This document shows positions 49,971 to 58,711 of a stretch of 64,000 bases of DNA, piece after piece; position 1 is the stretch's first letter, and the number at the start of each line of letters is the position of its first letter. This DNA comes from DAIODI01 sp046349255 (GTDB lineage: Bacteria > Pseudomonadota > Alphaproteobacteria > Rhizobiales > Aestuariivirgaceae): the NCBI GenBank assembly GCA_046349255.1, contig JAXMCR010000005.1, positions 442,514 to 506,513 on the forward strand, written 5' to 3'. The translations under genes were made by a program, and so were the position numbers. A model generated the notes under the pieces. It saw only the letters and a program-made list of their open reading frames with translations, searched no databases and was not told the origin of the DNA.

Positions 49971-52861
49971 CCGTTCGCCTGATGCCACTCGCGCAGCGCC
50001 TTCGCGTCACGGGCCGATACGTCCGGATATGCGGGATCTGCTCCGACGTCGGTGGTGTACTTCCACGAACGGGCGCACTTCCGACCCTTGGCGAGCGCCG
50101 CCACGACGGCGACGCCGGGAACGTCGGGAAGGCGGAACGCGTCGGCCGGGCCGTTGCCCGCCTCGACCGTTGCGCCCGAGGTGATCGCGACTTCGGCGAG
50201 ATCCACGCCGTGGAGCGCCTGGCGCATTGCATCATCTGCAACGTACACGACCGGCGCAGCCTCAAGCGAGGAGCCGATGCGCTTTGCCGCGCGCTCAATC
50301 TCGAGGGCGCCGGTGATGACGGAGCGTACCTGCCACACCTTCTCCCACTGCGCCTCGAGCGCGGGGTCGCGCCAGGCGGGGTCGAGCGACGGGAACTGCT
50401 CGAGGTGGACGCAGGCCTCCGCGCCGTGGCGGCTCATCCATGCCTCGTCCATCGTGAACGGCAGGAACGGTGAGAGCCACTTCACGAGTGTGTCGAACAA
50501 CCGGTCGATCACGGTGAGCGCAGCCCGCCGCGGCACTGACGAGATCGGATCGCAGTAAAGCGCATCCTTGCGGATGTCGAAGTAACCGGCCGAGAGATCG
50601 ACCGTCATGAACGTCGAGAGCAGCGCATAGACCCGCTTGTAATCGAACGCGTCGAGTGCCTCGTTCACCGGGCCTTCGAGCGACTGGAGGCGCGACAGCA
50701 TCAGCCGCTCGAGCGCCGGCATGTCCTTCACCGGCACGTCCTCGGTCTTGCGGTGATGCGCCAGCGTGCCGAGCATCCAGCGGATCGTGTTGCGGATCTT
50801 GCGATAGGCTTCGACGGTGTTCTTCAGGATCTCCGGACCGATGCGGAGGTCTTCGGAGTAATCCGAGGAGACGACCCACAGCCGCAGGATGTCGGCGCCC
50901 GACTGCTTGATCACCTCCTGCGGCGTCACCGTATTGCCGAGGGACTTCGACATCTTGCGCCCCTCCTCGTCGACGACGAAGCCGTGCGTCAGCACCGCGT
51001 CGTAGGGCGCGCGCCCACGCGTCGCGCACGACTCGAGCAGCGAGGAGTGAAACCAGCCGCGATGCTGGTCGGAACCCTCGAGGTAAAGGTCCGCGGGCCA
51101 CTTCAGGTCCGGGCGATCCTCAAGCACGAACGCGTGCGTGGAACCCGAGTCGAACCAGACGTCGAGAATGTCGGTGACCTTTTCCCATTGGACGGGATCG
51201 TAGGCGTTGCCGAGAAAGCGGGCGGTTGCATCCTTCGCGAACCAGGCGTCGGCGCCTTCCTTCTCGAAGGCGGAGGCGATCCGCTCGTTGACGGCCGGAT
51301 CCTTGAGGATTTCGCCCGTATCGCGGTTGACGAACACGGTGATCGGCACGCCCCACGCGCGCTGGCGCGAGAGCACCCAGTCCGGGCGCTGCTCGATCAT
51401 GGCGCGCAGCCGGTTCTGCCCGGCCGCCGGCACGAAGCGCGTATCGTCGATGGCCTTGAGCGCGCGCGAACGCAGCGTGGTGCCGTCGCCGAGTTCCTTG
51501 TCCATGTAGACGAACCACTGCGGCGTGTTGCGGAAGATGACGGGCTTCTTCGAACGCCACGAGTGCGGATACTGGTGCTTCAGCCGCCCGCGCGCGAGAA
51601 GCCCGCCGGCGGCCGTCAGCGCCTCGATCACGGCCGGGTTGGCGTCGCCCTTCTCGCCCTTGTCGGTGATGACGCGGCGGCCTTCGAAGCCAGGCGCTTC
51701 GCGCGTGAAGAAGCCGTCGGCGTCGACGGTGAAGGGAATGGCCGTATCGATGCCGCGCGCCTCGATCCGGCGCGAATTCTCCGTCCAGACGTCGAAGTCC
51801 TCGCGCCCGTGGCTCGGAGCGGTGTGGACGAAGCCGGTGCCCGCATCGTCCGTCACGTGCTCGCCGTCGAGCAGCGGCACCTGGAACGGATAGCCGTGCG
51901 CATGGAGCGGATGCGACGCCACGATCTCGGCCAGCTCTTCGGGACGCACGGAGCGATGGTGGCGATAGTCCTCGACGCGGGCCGCCTTCATCACGTCGCC
52001 GGCGAGTTTTTCGGCGATGATCAGCCGGTCGCCGGCCTTCGCCCAGTTGCCTTCGGGCGAGGAGACGACCTCGTAGAGCCCGTAGCCGATGCGCGAGGAG
52101 TAGGCGATGGCGCGGTTGCCGGGGATGGTCCATGGCGTGGTCGTCCAGATGACGATGCTCGCCCCCTTGAGGTCGCCCGCCGACGTCACCGGGAACTTCA
52201 CCCAAACGGTGTCCGACTGGTAGTCGTGGTACTCGACCTCGGCTTCGGCGAGCGCCGTCTTCTCGACGACCGACCACATCACCGGCTTCGAGCCGCGGTA
52301 GAGCTGGCCCGACATCGCGAACTTCATTAGCTCGGCGGCGATCTTCGCCTCGGCGCGGAAGTTCATGGTCGTGTACGGGTTGGCGAAGTCGCCGCTCACG
52401 CCGAGCCGCTTGAACTCCTCGGCCTGGATGCCGATCCACTTCTGCGCGAACTCGCGGCACTCGCGGCGGAACTCGATCACCGGCACCGCATCCTTGTTGC
52501 GGCCCTTCGAGCGGTACTCCTCCTCGATCTTCCATTCGATCGGCAGCCCGTGGCAGTCCCAGCCCGGCACGTAGTTCGAATCGTAGCCGCGCATCTGGAA
52601 CGAGCGCGTCACCACGTCCTTCAGGATCTTATTGAGGCCGGTGCCGATGTGGATGTTGGCGTTCGCGTAGGGAGGACCGTCGTGCAGCACGTACTTCGGC
52701 CGCCCGGCGGACTGCGCGCGAAGCCGCCCGTAGAGGTTCATCGCCTCCCAGCGCTTCAGGAGTTCCGGCTCCTTCTGCGGCAGGCCGGCCCGCATCGGGA
52801 AGTCGGTCTTCGGCAGAAAGAGCGTCTGCGAGTAGTCGGGGCCTTCAGTCTTGTCGTTCAT
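49967..52861 (-). CDS. ileS: isoleucyl-tRNA synthetase
   Basis: A 964-residue class Ia synthetase. The HIGH motif appears as HIGT (71-74), with DGPPYANANIHIG before it. GWDCHGLPIEWKIEE follows. The CP1 editing domain contains TTTPWTIPGNRAIAY-type residues and HTAPSHGREDF. The second ATP motif is KMSKSLGN in EEGRKMSKSLGNTV. The C-terminal region ends with a CARSWKYTTDVG segment in place of a full zinc finger, as in related alphaproteobacterial IleRS. It heads the block ileS-lspA-lipoprotein-M16-M16. Confidence 0.97.
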   Translation of the reverse strand: MNDKTEGPDYSQTLFLPKTDFPMRAGLPQKEPELLKRWEAMNLYGRLRAQSAGRPKYVLHDGPPYANANIHIGTGLNKILKDVVTRSFQMRGYDSNYVPGWDCHGLPIEWKIEEEYRSKGRNKDAVPVIEFRRECREFAQKWIGIQAEEFKRLGVSGDFANPYTTMNFRAEAKIAAELMKFAMSGQLYRGSKPVMWSVVEKTALAEAEVEYHDYQSDTVWVKFPVTSAGDLKGASIVIWTTTPWTIPGNRAIAYSSRIGYGLYEVVSSPEGNWAKAGDRLIIAEKLAGDVMKAARVEDYRHHRSVRPEELAEIVASHPLHAHGYPFQVPLLDGEHVTDDAGTGFVHTAPSHGREDFDVWTENSRRIEARGIDTAIPFTVDADGFFTREAPGFEGRRVITDKGEKGDANPAVIEALTAAGGLLARGRLKHQYPHSWRSKKPVIFRNTPQWFVYMDKELGDGTTLRSRALKAIDDTRFVPAAGQNRLRAMIEQRPDWVLSRQRAWGVPITVFVNRDTGEILKDPAVNERIASAFEKEGADAWFAKDATARFLGNAYDPVQWEKVTDILDVWFDSGSTHAFVLEDRPDLKWPADLYLEGSDQHRGWFHSSLLESCATRGRAPYDAVLTHGFVVDEEGRKMSKSLGNTVTPQEVIKQSGADILRLWVVSSDYSEDLRIGPEILKNTVEAYRKIRNTIRWMLGTLAHHRKTEDVPVKDMPALERLMLSRLQSLEGPVNEALDAFDYKRVYALLSTFMTVDLSAGYFDIRKDALYCDPISSVPRRAALTVIDRLFDTLVKWLSPFLPFTMDEAWMSRHGAEACVHLEQFPSLDPAWRDPALEAQWEKVWQVRSVITGALEIERAAKRIGSSLEAAPVVYVADDAMRQALHGVDLAEVAITSGATVEAGNGPADAFRLPDVPGVAVVAALAKGRKCARSWKYTTDVGADPAYPDVSARDAKALREWHQANG

Positions 52862-52964
52862 CGGGTGGTTACGGCTTTTCGGCTGGAAACGCGGCTTTTT
52901 CGATGGCGCTTATAACGGCGTTGCGCGTGCGAGGAAAGCGCCCCTGCCATCGGCCCGCGCGGGG

Positions 52965-52993
52965 TTGTGAAGCCCGCCGCTCCGCCTCTATCC
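52965..52993 (+). promoter_or_regulatory. possible promoter of the DUF1989 gene
   Basis: TTGTGA at 52965-52970 and CTATCC at 52988-52993 are 17 nt apart, about 46 nt before the DUF1989 start and divergent from ileS. Confidence 0.4.
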
Positions 52994-53039
52994 TCAGCGC
53001 CTCATCGGGGATGCCTGAACCAGCAAAAGGGGGTTTCAC

Positions 53040-53630
53040 ATGACCAAGGGCGTGGTGCCGGCGCGGCGCGGCAAGGCGGTGTGGCTGAACAAGGGCCAGG
53101 CACTGAAGATCGTCAACACGCACGGGACCCAGGTGATCGACTTCTGGGCGTTCGTTTCGAGCTCGATGAACGAATACATGGGCATGGAACAGTGCCGCGC
53201 TACCTGGACCCGGCTGTTTCCGGTCGAGGGCGACAAGATGTACACGAACCAGCGCCGCCCGATCCTGACGCTCGAGAAGGACACTTCGCCCGGCCGGCAC
53301 GACACGCTGATGGCGCCGTGCGACAACCCGCGGTACGGGCTGCTGGGGTGTACGGAGTATCACGACAACTGCCGCGACAACCTGCACGCGGCACTGTTCG
53401 AGCTCGGCCTCTACATTCCGTACACGCCGGCATCCCTCAACCTGTTCATGAACATCCCCTGGCGGCAGGACGGCGCGCTGTCGTTCGACCCGGCCCTTTC
53501 GAAGCCGGGCGATTACGTGATCTTCCGCGCCGAGCTCGACTGCGTGTGCGCGATGTCGTCGTGCCCGCAGGACATCCTCGCCATCAACAGCCAGAAGGTC
53601 GTCGAGGCGCACTTCGAAGTGCTCGGCTGA
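53040..53630 (+). CDS. DUF1989 protein (urea carboxylase-associated family)
   Basis: A 196-residue member of DUF1989, named for homologues found near urea carboxylase. Typical features are GTQVIDFWAF near residue 29, SMNEYMGMEQCRA, the GRHDTLMAPCDNPRYGLLG segment (about 86-104) with several Cys and His, and DCVCAMSSCPQDI at the C-terminus, suggesting a metal site. AGGGGG lies 7 nt before ATG 53040. No urea carboxylase is present. It pairs with the flavoprotein gene 23 nt downstream. Its biochemical role is unknown. Confidence 0.82.
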   Translation: MTKGVVPARRGKAVWLNKGQALKIVNTHGTQVIDFWAFVSSSMNEYMGMEQCRATWTRLFPVEGDKMYTNQRRPILTLEKDTSPGRHDTLMAPCDNPRYGLLGCTEYHDNCRDNLHAALFELGLYIPYTPASLNLFMNIPWRQDGALSFDPALSKPGDYVIFRAELDCVCAMSSCPQDILAINSQKVVEAHFEVLG

Positions 53631-53653
53631 TCAACCGCGAAGGAGGCCCCCCG

Positions 53654-56086
53654 ATGCGTTCGCATGCCCGCGTGGTGGTGATCGGTGGCGGCGTCACCGG
53701 CTGCTCCGTCGCCTATCACCTCGCCCGGATGGGCTTGTCGGACACCGTGCTGATCGAGCGGCAGGAGCTGACGTCCGGCTCCTCGTGGCACGCCGCCGGC
53801 AGCCTGTTCTCGCTCACCGCCCCGGCGCTCGCGGCGGAGATGCAGAAGTACACGCGCGCGCTCTACCCCGTGCTCGAGCAGGAGAGCGGCCAGCCGATCG
53901 GACACCACGTGACGGGCGGCTATTCGTTCGCCCGCTCCGACGACGAGGTCCTGAAGCTCAAGGCGCTGTCGAACCGAGGCCTGCGGCATGGCATTCCCTC
54001 GGCGTTCCATGACGCGGCCGAAGCGAAGCGGCGGATGCCGATCCTCAACACCGATGGCGTTAAGGCCTTCCTGTGGGAGGACGAGAAGGGCTACGTCGAC
54101 CCCGCGAGCGTGACGCAGGCCTATGCGAAGGCGGCGCGGCTGCGCGGCGTCGAGATCATCCGCCACACGCCGGTGACGGCAACGCGGAAGCTCGCGAGCG
54201 GCGAGTGGTCGGTCGAGACGCCGGCGGGCGCTGTGCGCTGCGAGTACGTCGTCAACGCCGCCGGTCTCTGGGCGCGCGAGGTCGCCGCGCTTGCCGGGAT
54301 CCGCTTGCCGCTGGTGCCGGTCGAGCACCATTACCTCGTCACCGAGGCGATCCCCGAGATCGAGGCGATGACGTGGGACGTGCCGACGGTGAGCGACGGC
54401 GAAGCGAACTGGTACATGCGCCAGGAGGGCAAGGGCCTCCTCCTCGGCGCCTACGAGAACCGCTGCGTCCACTGGGCGGAGAACGGCACGCCGGCCGAGT
54501 TCGGGCACGAACTGCTGCCCGACGATCTTTCCCGCATGGACGAGAACTTCGCCAACGCGGTGGAGCGCGTGCCGGTGCTCGCAACGGCCGGGATCAAGCG
54601 CGTGATCAACGGGCCGATGATCTTCTCGCCCGACCTCGCGCCGCTGCTCGGACCCTGGCCGTCCGACCCGACCTACATGTGCGCGGCGGGCGTGATGACG
54701 GCCTTCAACCAGGGCGGCGGCGTCGGCAAGCTCGTCGCCGAATGGATCGTCGAGGGCGAACCTGCGATGGACGCGACCGCCTGGGACGTCGCGCGCTATG
54801 GCGACTGGACCGGGCGCGCCTACACCACCGCGCGCTCGAAGTACTGGTACGAACACCGCTCGCACCGCGTCTATCCCTACCAGCAGATCGAGGCCGGGCG
54901 GCCGGTGCGCACGTCACCCGCATACGCGGAGATGAAGGCGCGCGGCGGCGTATTCGGCGAATCCTTCGGGATGGAAATCCCGATGTGGTTCGCGAAGGGC
55001 GACGAGCCGCAGGCGGAAAGCTATTCCTACCGCCGGCCGATGTGGCTCGCCGCGGTGCGTCGCGAGAGCAAGGCGACGGCCGAAGCGGTCGGTCTCTACG
55101 AAACGAGCCCCTACGCGAAATTCGAGGTGCTGGGACCGGACGCCGGCAGCTGGCTCGACTTCGTGCTGGCGGGGCGCTTGCCGGAGAAGGACGGGCAGGC
55201 GGTGCTGTCGCCGATGCTGTCGCACCAGGGCAAGCTCATCGGCGACTTCACGGTGAGCCGCCTCTCCTCGCGCCGCTACCTGCTCGTCGGCTCGGGCTCG
55301 ATGCAGCAGGCGAACATGCGCTGGTTCCGAACGCTGTTGCCGCGCGACGGCTCGGTGAAGGTCGAGAACCGCTCGTCCGTGCTCGCCGGCCTCCACATCG
55401 CGGGGCCGAACGCACGGGCGCTGCTCGCGCGGCTCACCGCGGCCGACGTTTCCAACGAGGCGCTGCCATTCCTTGGTGTGCGGACGATGGAGATCGGGCC
55501 CTGCCCGGAGGCGATCGTCATCCGCGTCTCCTACACGGGCGAACTCGGCTACGAGCTCTACATGGCGACCGAATACCAGGAGGCGCTCCTGCTTGCGCTC
55601 CTCGAGGCGGGCCGCGATCTCGGGCTCGCCCTGTGCGGCACGCGCGCATTGATGTCGCTGCGTCTCGAGAAGGGCTGGCCGAGTTTCGGGCTCGACGTCA
55701 GCGGCGACTACATGCCGTCCGAAACGGTGCTGTCGCGCTTCGTGCGCTACGGGAAGGATGATTTCATCGGCAAGGCGCCCGCCGTCGCCGCGCAGAGGAA
55801 GCGGCTTTCGTATCGCCCTGCCCTGCTCGCGCTCGACCGAACGGGCCTGCCCGACGATTTTGCCGATGCCTCCGGCGGGGAAAGCCTTTTCGCCGCGGGC
55901 GAATATGCGGGCTACGTGACGTCCGGCGGGTTCGGCCCGCGCACCGGCCTGAGCCTCGCGATGGCCTACGTGCAGCCCGACGTCGCCGGCAACAGTCTCG
56001 ACGTCGAGGTGACGGGCCAGCGCGTGCCCGTGCGCGTGCTCGAGGCGATCCCCTACGATCCGGAAGGGCTGAAGCTGCGCGGCTGA
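53654..56086 (+). CDS. dimethylglycine/sarcosine dehydrogenase-like flavoprotein with GcvT domains
   Basis: An 810-residue FAD protein. The DAO domain (about 1-370) has VVIGGGVTGCSVAYHLA (8-24) and SGSSWHAAG (41-49), whose H46 is the covalent FAD ligand in dimethylglycine dehydrogenase. A central FAO_M-like segment follows (about 370-430), then the folate-binding GcvT aminomethyltransferase domain (about 430-800, with SYTGELGYELYM and a GPRTGLSLAMAYV end). Such enzymes oxidise N-methyl groups and pass them to tetrahydrofolate. AGGAGG is 7 nt before ATG 53654 and fixes the start although the frame is open far upstream. The exact N-methyl substrate is unknown. Confidence 0.87.
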   Translation: MRSHARVVVIGGGVTGCSVAYHLARMGLSDTVLIERQELTSGSSWHAAGSLFSLTAPALAAEMQKYTRALYPVLEQESGQPIGHHVTGGYSFARSDDEVLKLKALSNRGLRHGIPSAFHDAAEAKRRMPILNTDGVKAFLWEDEKGYVDPASVTQAYAKAARLRGVEIIRHTPVTATRKLASGEWSVETPAGAVRCEYVVNAAGLWAREVAALAGIRLPLVPVEHHYLVTEAIPEIEAMTWDVPTVSDGEANWYMRQEGKGLLLGAYENRCVHWAENGTPAEFGHELLPDDLSRMDENFANAVERVPVLATAGIKRVINGPMIFSPDLAPLLGPWPSDPTYMCAAGVMTAFNQGGGVGKLVAEWIVEGEPAMDATAWDVARYGDWTGRAYTTARSKYWYEHRSHRVYPYQQIEAGRPVRTSPAYAEMKARGGVFGESFGMEIPMWFAKGDEPQAESYSYRRPMWLAAVRRESKATAEAVGLYETSPYAKFEVLGPDAGSWLDFVLAGRLPEKDGQAVLSPMLSHQGKLIGDFTVSRLSSRRYLLVGSGSMQQANMRWFRTLLPRDGSVKVENRSSVLAGLHIAGPNARALLARLTAADVSNEALPFLGVRTMEIGPCPEAIVIRVSYTGELGYELYMATEYQEALLLALLEAGRDLGLALCGTRALMSLRLEKGWPSFGLDVSGDYMPSETVLSRFVRYGKDDFIGKAPAVAAQRKRLSYRPALLALDRTGLPDDFADASGGESLFAAGEYAGYVTSGGFGPRTGLSLAMAYVQPDVAGNSLDVEVTGQRVPVRVLEAIPYDPEGLKLRG

Positions 56087-56099
56087 CGCGCGGCGCCGG

Positions 56100-57473
56100 T
56101 CAGGCGGGCTTCCACTTCTCGCGCATCGTGACGAGTTCCTCCGCGACCGTCGGATGGAGCGCCATCGTCGCGTCGAAGTCGGCCTTGGTCGCGCCCATCT
56201 TCACCGCGATCGCCAGCACCTGCGCGAGTTCGGCGGCATCCGGACCGACGATGTGGCAGCCGAGGACGCGGTCGCTGTCGCCGTCGACCACCAGCTTCAT
56301 CAGCATGCGTTCTTCCCGTCCCGACAGCGTGTGACGCATCGGCCGGAAGCTCGACTTGTAGATGTCGACGGACTTCGCCGCCTGGCGCGCCTGCGCCTCG
56401 GTCAGCCCCACGGTGCCTACCTCGGGCTGCGAGAACACAGCGGTCGGGATCGTCGTGTGGTCGACGGCCGTGGGCTTGCCCCCGAACACGGTGTCGGCGA
56501 AGGCGTGTCCCTCGCGGATGGCGACCGGCGTGAGGTTGACGCGGTTGGTCACGTCGCCGACCGCGTAGATCGAGTCGACGCACGTCTTCGAGTAGGCGTC
56601 GACCTTGATCGCGCCCTCGGCATTGATCTCCACGCCCGCGTGCTCGAGCCCCAGGTGCGCCGTGTTCGGACGCCGGCCGATGGCGAACATCACCGCGTCC
56701 GTCTCGATCGAGGAGCCGTCGGAGAGCGCGACCTTCAGGTCACCGCCGGACTTGTCGATGCGCGTGAAGATGCGGCCGCAGTGGATCGTGATGCCTTTCT
56801 TCCGCATCTCGGATGCAAGCGTGCCGCGGACGTCTTCGTCGAAGCCGCGCAGGATCTGCTCGCCCCGGTAGACGAGCGTGGTATCGACGCCCAAGCCATT
56901 GAAAATACCCGCGAATTCAACCGCGATATAGCCGCCGCCCGCGACCACGATGCGCTCCGGCAGACGCGCCAGGTGAAACGCCTCGTTCGACGTGATCGCG
57001 TGTTCGACGCCGGGGAGGCCCGGATCGACGGTCGCCGTGGCGCCGGTCGCGACCAGGATCACGCGCGCCGTCACGTCCCGCTTCTCGCCGACGAGATGGA
57101 CCGTGTGCGGATCTTTCAGCGTCGCGCGTGTACGGAAGATCTCGACCCCGGCGCCGTCGAGGTTGCGCGCGTAGATGCCCTCGAGCCGGGCAATCTCCTT
57201 GTCCTTGTTGGCGATCAGCGTCGGCCAGTCGAACGAAACGCCCGTCGTCGTCCAGCCGAAGCCCACCGCGTCCTCGAACGCCTCGGCGTATTGGCTTGCG
57301 TAGACGAGGAGCTTCTTCGGCACGCAGCCGCGGATCACGCAGGTGCCGCCGACGCGGTACTCCTCCGCGATCGCGACCTTCGCCCCGTGGCGCGCGGCGA
57401 TGCGGGCGGCGCGCACGCCGCCCGAGCCCGCGCCGATCACGAACAGGTCGTAGTCGAACGTCGCAGCCGTCAT
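56100..57473 (-). CDS. gor: glutathione-disulfide reductase
   Basis: A 457-residue flavoprotein disulfide reductase keeping glutathione reduced with NADPH. FVIGAGSGGVRAARIAA (11-27) binds FAD, and GGTCVIRGCVPKK (42-54) holds the redox pair C45/C50. VVAGGGYIAVEFAGI is the NADPH site, and HPTVAEE near residue 440 gives the catalytic His-Glu of the partner subunit. RGCVPKK and the absence of the dihydrolipoamide pattern favour glutathione reductase. Confidence 0.94.
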   Translation of the reverse strand: MTAATFDYDLFVIGAGSGGVRAARIAARHGAKVAIAEEYRVGGTCVIRGCVPKKLLVYASQYAEAFEDAVGFGWTTTGVSFDWPTLIANKDKEIARLEGIYARNLDGAGVEIFRTRATLKDPHTVHLVGEKRDVTARVILVATGATATVDPGLPGVEHAITSNEAFHLARLPERIVVAGGGYIAVEFAGIFNGLGVDTTLVYRGEQILRGFDEDVRGTLASEMRKKGITIHCGRIFTRIDKSGGDLKVALSDGSSIETDAVMFAIGRRPNTAHLGLEHAGVEINAEGAIKVDAYSKTCVDSIYAVGDVTNRVNLTPVAIREGHAFADTVFGGKPTAVDHTTIPTAVFSQPEVGTVGLTEAQARQAAKSVDIYKSSFRPMRHTLSGREERMLMKLVVDGDSDRVLGCHIVGPDAAELAQVLAIAVKMGATKADFDATMALHPTVAEELVTMREKWKPA

Positions 57474-57482
57474 GGTGAGACC

Positions 57483-57983
57483 CTATTCGGGGAACTGGAC
57501 GCCCTTCGCCTTGTAGCTTTCCTTGAGGCTCTTGATGATCTCCGGCGCCTGGGCCTGCATCGCCGGGCCGACCTTCTGGATGATCGCCGCCACATAGGAC
57601 GGAAACTTGTCGAGCGCGCCTTTGCCGGCAGGCGTGCTGGCGAACGCGACGAGCGCCTTGAGTTCGTCCTCGCTGAACACCTTGGCGACTTCGGGCGTCG
57701 CCTCCTGCGTCGCGGCGAGCAGCTTCGGCTGCATCTGCTTCGTGAAGTCGGCGACGAAATCGTCGATCGCCTTCTCGTCAGCGGGCTTCCCGGCCTTGTT
57801 GTAGGCCGCCGCGAGCCCGGCCTTGATCTGCGGGCCGATCGCCTTCAGCACCTGGTCCGGGAAATTGCCGGTCGCGATGAGCTGCTTCGCCAGGTCCATC
57901 TGGGCCGGTGACGGATCGCTCTGGGCGAGGGCGGGAAGCGCCGCGGCCACCAGGGCGAACGGCAGGGCATGGATCAGGCGCAT
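57483..57983 (-). CDS. DUF2059 periplasmic protein
   Basis: A 166-residue exported protein with a signal peptide (about 1-20, MRLIHALPFALVAAALPALA). The rest is helical and carries the DUF2059 pattern: AKQLIATGNFPDQVLKAI, FSEDELKALVAFASTPAGKGALDKFP and a final ESYKAKGVQFPE. AAGGAG 9 nt before ATG 57983 sets the start. DUF2059 proteins have no defined function. It lies between rpiA and gor. Confidence 0.85.
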   Translation of the reverse strand: MRLIHALPFALVAAALPALAQSDPSPAQMDLAKQLIATGNFPDQVLKAIGPQIKAGLAAAYNKAGKPADEKAIDDFVADFTKQMQPKLLAATQEATPEVAKVFSEDELKALVAFASTPAGKGALDKFPSYVAAIIQKVGPAMQAQAPEIIKSLKESYKAKGVQFPE

Positions 57984-58015
57984 CGAAAGCAACTCCTTGC
58001 GGTTGAAACGGAGGG

Positions 58016-58711
58016 TTAGATGGCGACGATGGATACACCGTCCGGCGTTCCGATGTAGGCCTTTTTTGCAAGGTGCAGGAAAAGGCCATGGTCGACGACG
58101 CCGGGCACGCTCGACAGCGCGGCGGCGACCTTTTCGGGATCGGCGATCTGGCCGAGCGCACAATCGATGACGAGATTGCCGTTGTCGGTCACGAACGGCA
58201 CGCCGTTCCGTACACGGATGGTCATCGGACCGGGCGAGCCTGCCCATTCGAGCGCGCGGTCGATCTTGCGGGACGTCGAACGCACGCCGAACGGAACGAC
58301 CTCGACGGGCAGCGGGAACTTGCCGAGACGCTCGACCTGCTTGGTGTGGTCCGCAATGACGACCATGCGACGCGACGAGCTCGCCACGATCTTCTCGCGC
58401 ACCAGCGCGCCGCCGCCGCCCTTCAGCAGGTTGAGGCGGCCGTCCAGTTCGTCGGCCCCGTCGACCGTCACGTCGAGGTCGGGCGTTTCGTCGAGCGTGG
58501 TCAGCCGGATGCCGTGTTCCGTGGCGAGCGCGCGCGTGGCATCCGACGTCGGCACGCAGATGACGTCAAGCCCGGCGCGGACGCGGTGCCCCAGCGCTTC
58601 AACGAAATGGGCGGCGGTGGAGCCCGTGCCGAGCCCCACCTTCATCCCGTTGCCGATCTCGTCCAGCGCCGCGTGCGCGGCGCGCGCCTTCGCCGCCTCG
58701 AGCCCCGTCAC
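58016..58711 (-). CDS. rpiA: ribose-5-phosphate isomerase A
   Basis: A 231-residue pentose-phosphate enzyme interconverting ribose 5-phosphate and ribulose 5-phosphate. VGLGTGSTAAHFVEALG (about 25-41) is the phosphate loop. DVTVDGADELDGRLNLLKGGGGALVREK (about 79-106) contains the catalytic Asp, Glu and Lys. The start is GTG at 58711, overlapping the gabD stop as GTGA, so translation is probably coupled. Confidence 0.95.
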   Translation of the reverse strand: MTGLEAAKARAAHAALDEIGNGMKVGLGTGSTAAHFVEALGHRVRAGLDVICVPTSDATRALATEHGIRLTTLDETPDLDVTVDGADELDGRLNLLKGGGGALVREKIVASSSRRMVVIADHTKQVERLGKFPLPVEVVPFGVRSTSRKIDRALEWAGSPGPMTIRVRNGVPFVTDNGNLVIDCALGQIADPEKVAAALSSVPGVVDHGLFLHLAKKAYIGTPDGVSIVAI

